A DNA stretch of 64,000 nt from Sphingomonas jatrophae (GTDB lineage: Bacteria; Pseudomonadota; Alphaproteobacteria; Sphingomonadales; Sphingomonadaceae): positions 1,426,001 through 1,490,000 of the forward strand of contig NZ_FOZG01000001.1 in NCBI RefSeq assembly GCF_900113315.1, read 5' to 3'. This document shows positions 63,328 to 64,000 of the stretch, piece by piece; positions within the stretch are counted from its first letter, which is position 1, and the number at the start of each line of letters is the position of its first letter. A program made the position numbers and the translations under genes. The notes below the pieces were generated by a model. That model had not been told where the DNA came from. It saw nothing but the letters and a program-made list of their open reading frames with translations, and made no database searches.

Positions 63328-63960
63328 TCAGCCATGCACCGTCTTCCCTTGTTTCAGCATGGCGACGATGTTGGCGATCCGCTTCGCGCGGGTCTCCGCC
63401 CGCCGTGCGGTGTTGACGCGGTAGAGGATGGCGTAGCGGTTCGCCCCGCTCAGCCCGGCGAAGAAAGCCGCCGCCGCTGGCGTCATGTCGAGCGCTGATT
63501 GCAGGTCGGGCGGCACGACGGCGGTGCTCGCCGGCGGATAGGCGGCTTCCCAGCGCCCATCGGCGCGGGCCGCCTCCACCTCGGCCAGCCCGTCCGGCGT
63601 CATCAGCCCCGCCGCGATCAGCTCCAGCGCGCGCGTGCGGTTCACCTCCGACCAGTTGCTGGCCCGCTTGCGCGGGGTGAAGCGGGCGAGCCAGCTTCCC
63701 TCATCATATTTGTTGAGCTGCCCGTCGATCCAGCCGTGGCAGAGCGCGGCATCGATCGCCTCCGGCTTGGACAGCGTGACGAGGGCAGCGCCCTTCTTGG
63801 CGAAGCGCAGCCATGCGCCCTTGCTGTCGCGCGGCTGGGCGGCCAGCCAGCCGACGAAGCCCGCCTGATCGGCGAAGGTCAGGATCGGCAAGCCGGCGCG
63901 GGTCTCGGGATCGCTTTCGGGCATGAGGACAACGTGGCGGGCGGAAGGCAGGCTGTCCAT
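63328..63960 (-). CDS. YdeI/OmpD-associated family protein
   Basis: 210-residue soluble protein. The family signature is ALCHGWIDGQLNKYDEGSWL followed by ARFTPRKRASNWSEVN. A C-terminal helical part starts at PPDLQSALDMTPAAAAFFAGL and ends in a basic RAETRAKRIANIVAMLKQGK tail. Members have been linked to antimicrobial peptide tolerance, but the molecular function is not settled. AAGGG lies 5 bases before the ATG at 63960; an internal ATG 36 bases on is an alternative. Confidence 0.9.
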   Translation of the reverse strand: MDSLPSARHVVLMPESDPETRAGLPILTFADQAGFVGWLAAQPRDSKGAWLRFAKKGAALVTLSKPEAIDAALCHGWIDGQLNKYDEGSWLARFTPRKRASNWSEVNRTRALELIAAGLMTPDGLAEVEAARADGRWEAAYPPASTAVVPPDLQSALDMTPAAAAFFAGLSGANRYAILYRVNTARRAETRAKRIANIVAMLKQGKTVHG

Positions 63961-64000
63961 GGTGCCCTTGCCGGGTCGATCAGCCGTCAGCGGCGGGTCA

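Overview
The window is a GC-rich (about two thirds G+C by eye), densely packed chromosomal segment that looks like a member of the Sphingomonadaceae (Sphingomonas or a close relative). The reasons are the abundance of TonB-dependent receptors, a TamA/TamB pair, an S8-type autotransporter protease, a HisKA_2/HWE-type sensor kinase, Bcr/CflA and sugar-type MFS carriers, alpha-proteobacterial glnB-glnA order, and many GTG/TTG starts with 4-base ATGA/GTGA gene overlaps. No phage, insertion sequence, CRISPR array, rRNA or tRNA gene was recognised.

Layout. 1-1614: 3' part of a cellulose-synthase-like GT2 glycosyltransferase. 1776-4850 (-): compact operon SRPBCC protein, Zn alcohol dehydrogenase, SDR, DUF4142 protein, closed by a terminator. 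4893-5624 (-): endonuclease V. 5805-7642 (+): glnB-glnA with a sigma-54-like promoter candidate and a strong terminator. 7730-8759: divergent pair of low-complexity secreted proteins. 8808-16170: Bcr/CflA efflux protein convergent with tamA-tamB. 16264-18355: an S24 LexA-like repressor flanked on both sides by near-identical palindromes, next to a three-gene overlapping unit of unknown function. 18458-21568: rpmH-rnpA-yidD-yidC-yihA, the conserved ribosomal protein / RNase P / membrane insertase block. 21569-21870: gap holding a likely 30-residue membrane peptide and two strong hairpins. 21871-27850: aldo/keto reductase, UPF0114 protein, GST, dapE, then Smr, mltA and Tim44-like genes.

28097-35453 is a signalling/secretion block: an EAL phosphodiesterase, an S8 autotransporter protease with an unusual aromatic seven-residue repeat, a TPR-containing hybrid-like histidine kinase whose receiver lacks the phospho-acceptor Asp, and a stand-alone response regulator. 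35473-38366: a tannase-like esterase and a PhyH dioxygenase divergent from an AraC regulator.

38383-49635 is the most coherent accessory system. A TonB receptor and a GH63/MGH1-like hydrolase read leftward. A LysR regulator, glycerate kinase, MFS carrier, zinc-less MDR dehydrogenase, Gfo/Idh/MocA oxidoreductase and GH36-type alpha-galactosidase read rightward. Two copies of a CTGTTGC-N7-G(C/G)AACAG operator, one on each side of the lysR gene, tie both arms into one predicted regulon. The contents suggest uptake and breakdown of a small glycoside with a glycerate or glycerol aglycone, of the mannosyl/glucosylglycerate or floridoside kind. That substrate is an inference.

49691-56079: SDR/HxlR divergent pair, then a hemin-type ABC importer (hmuTUV) and a TonB receptor. 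56103-63960: HWE-type sensor kinase, PLP aminotransferase, SMP-30 lactonase with an epimerase, a PRISE-like SDR, an ABC1/UbiB-type kinase, a small soluble protein and a YdeI-family protein.
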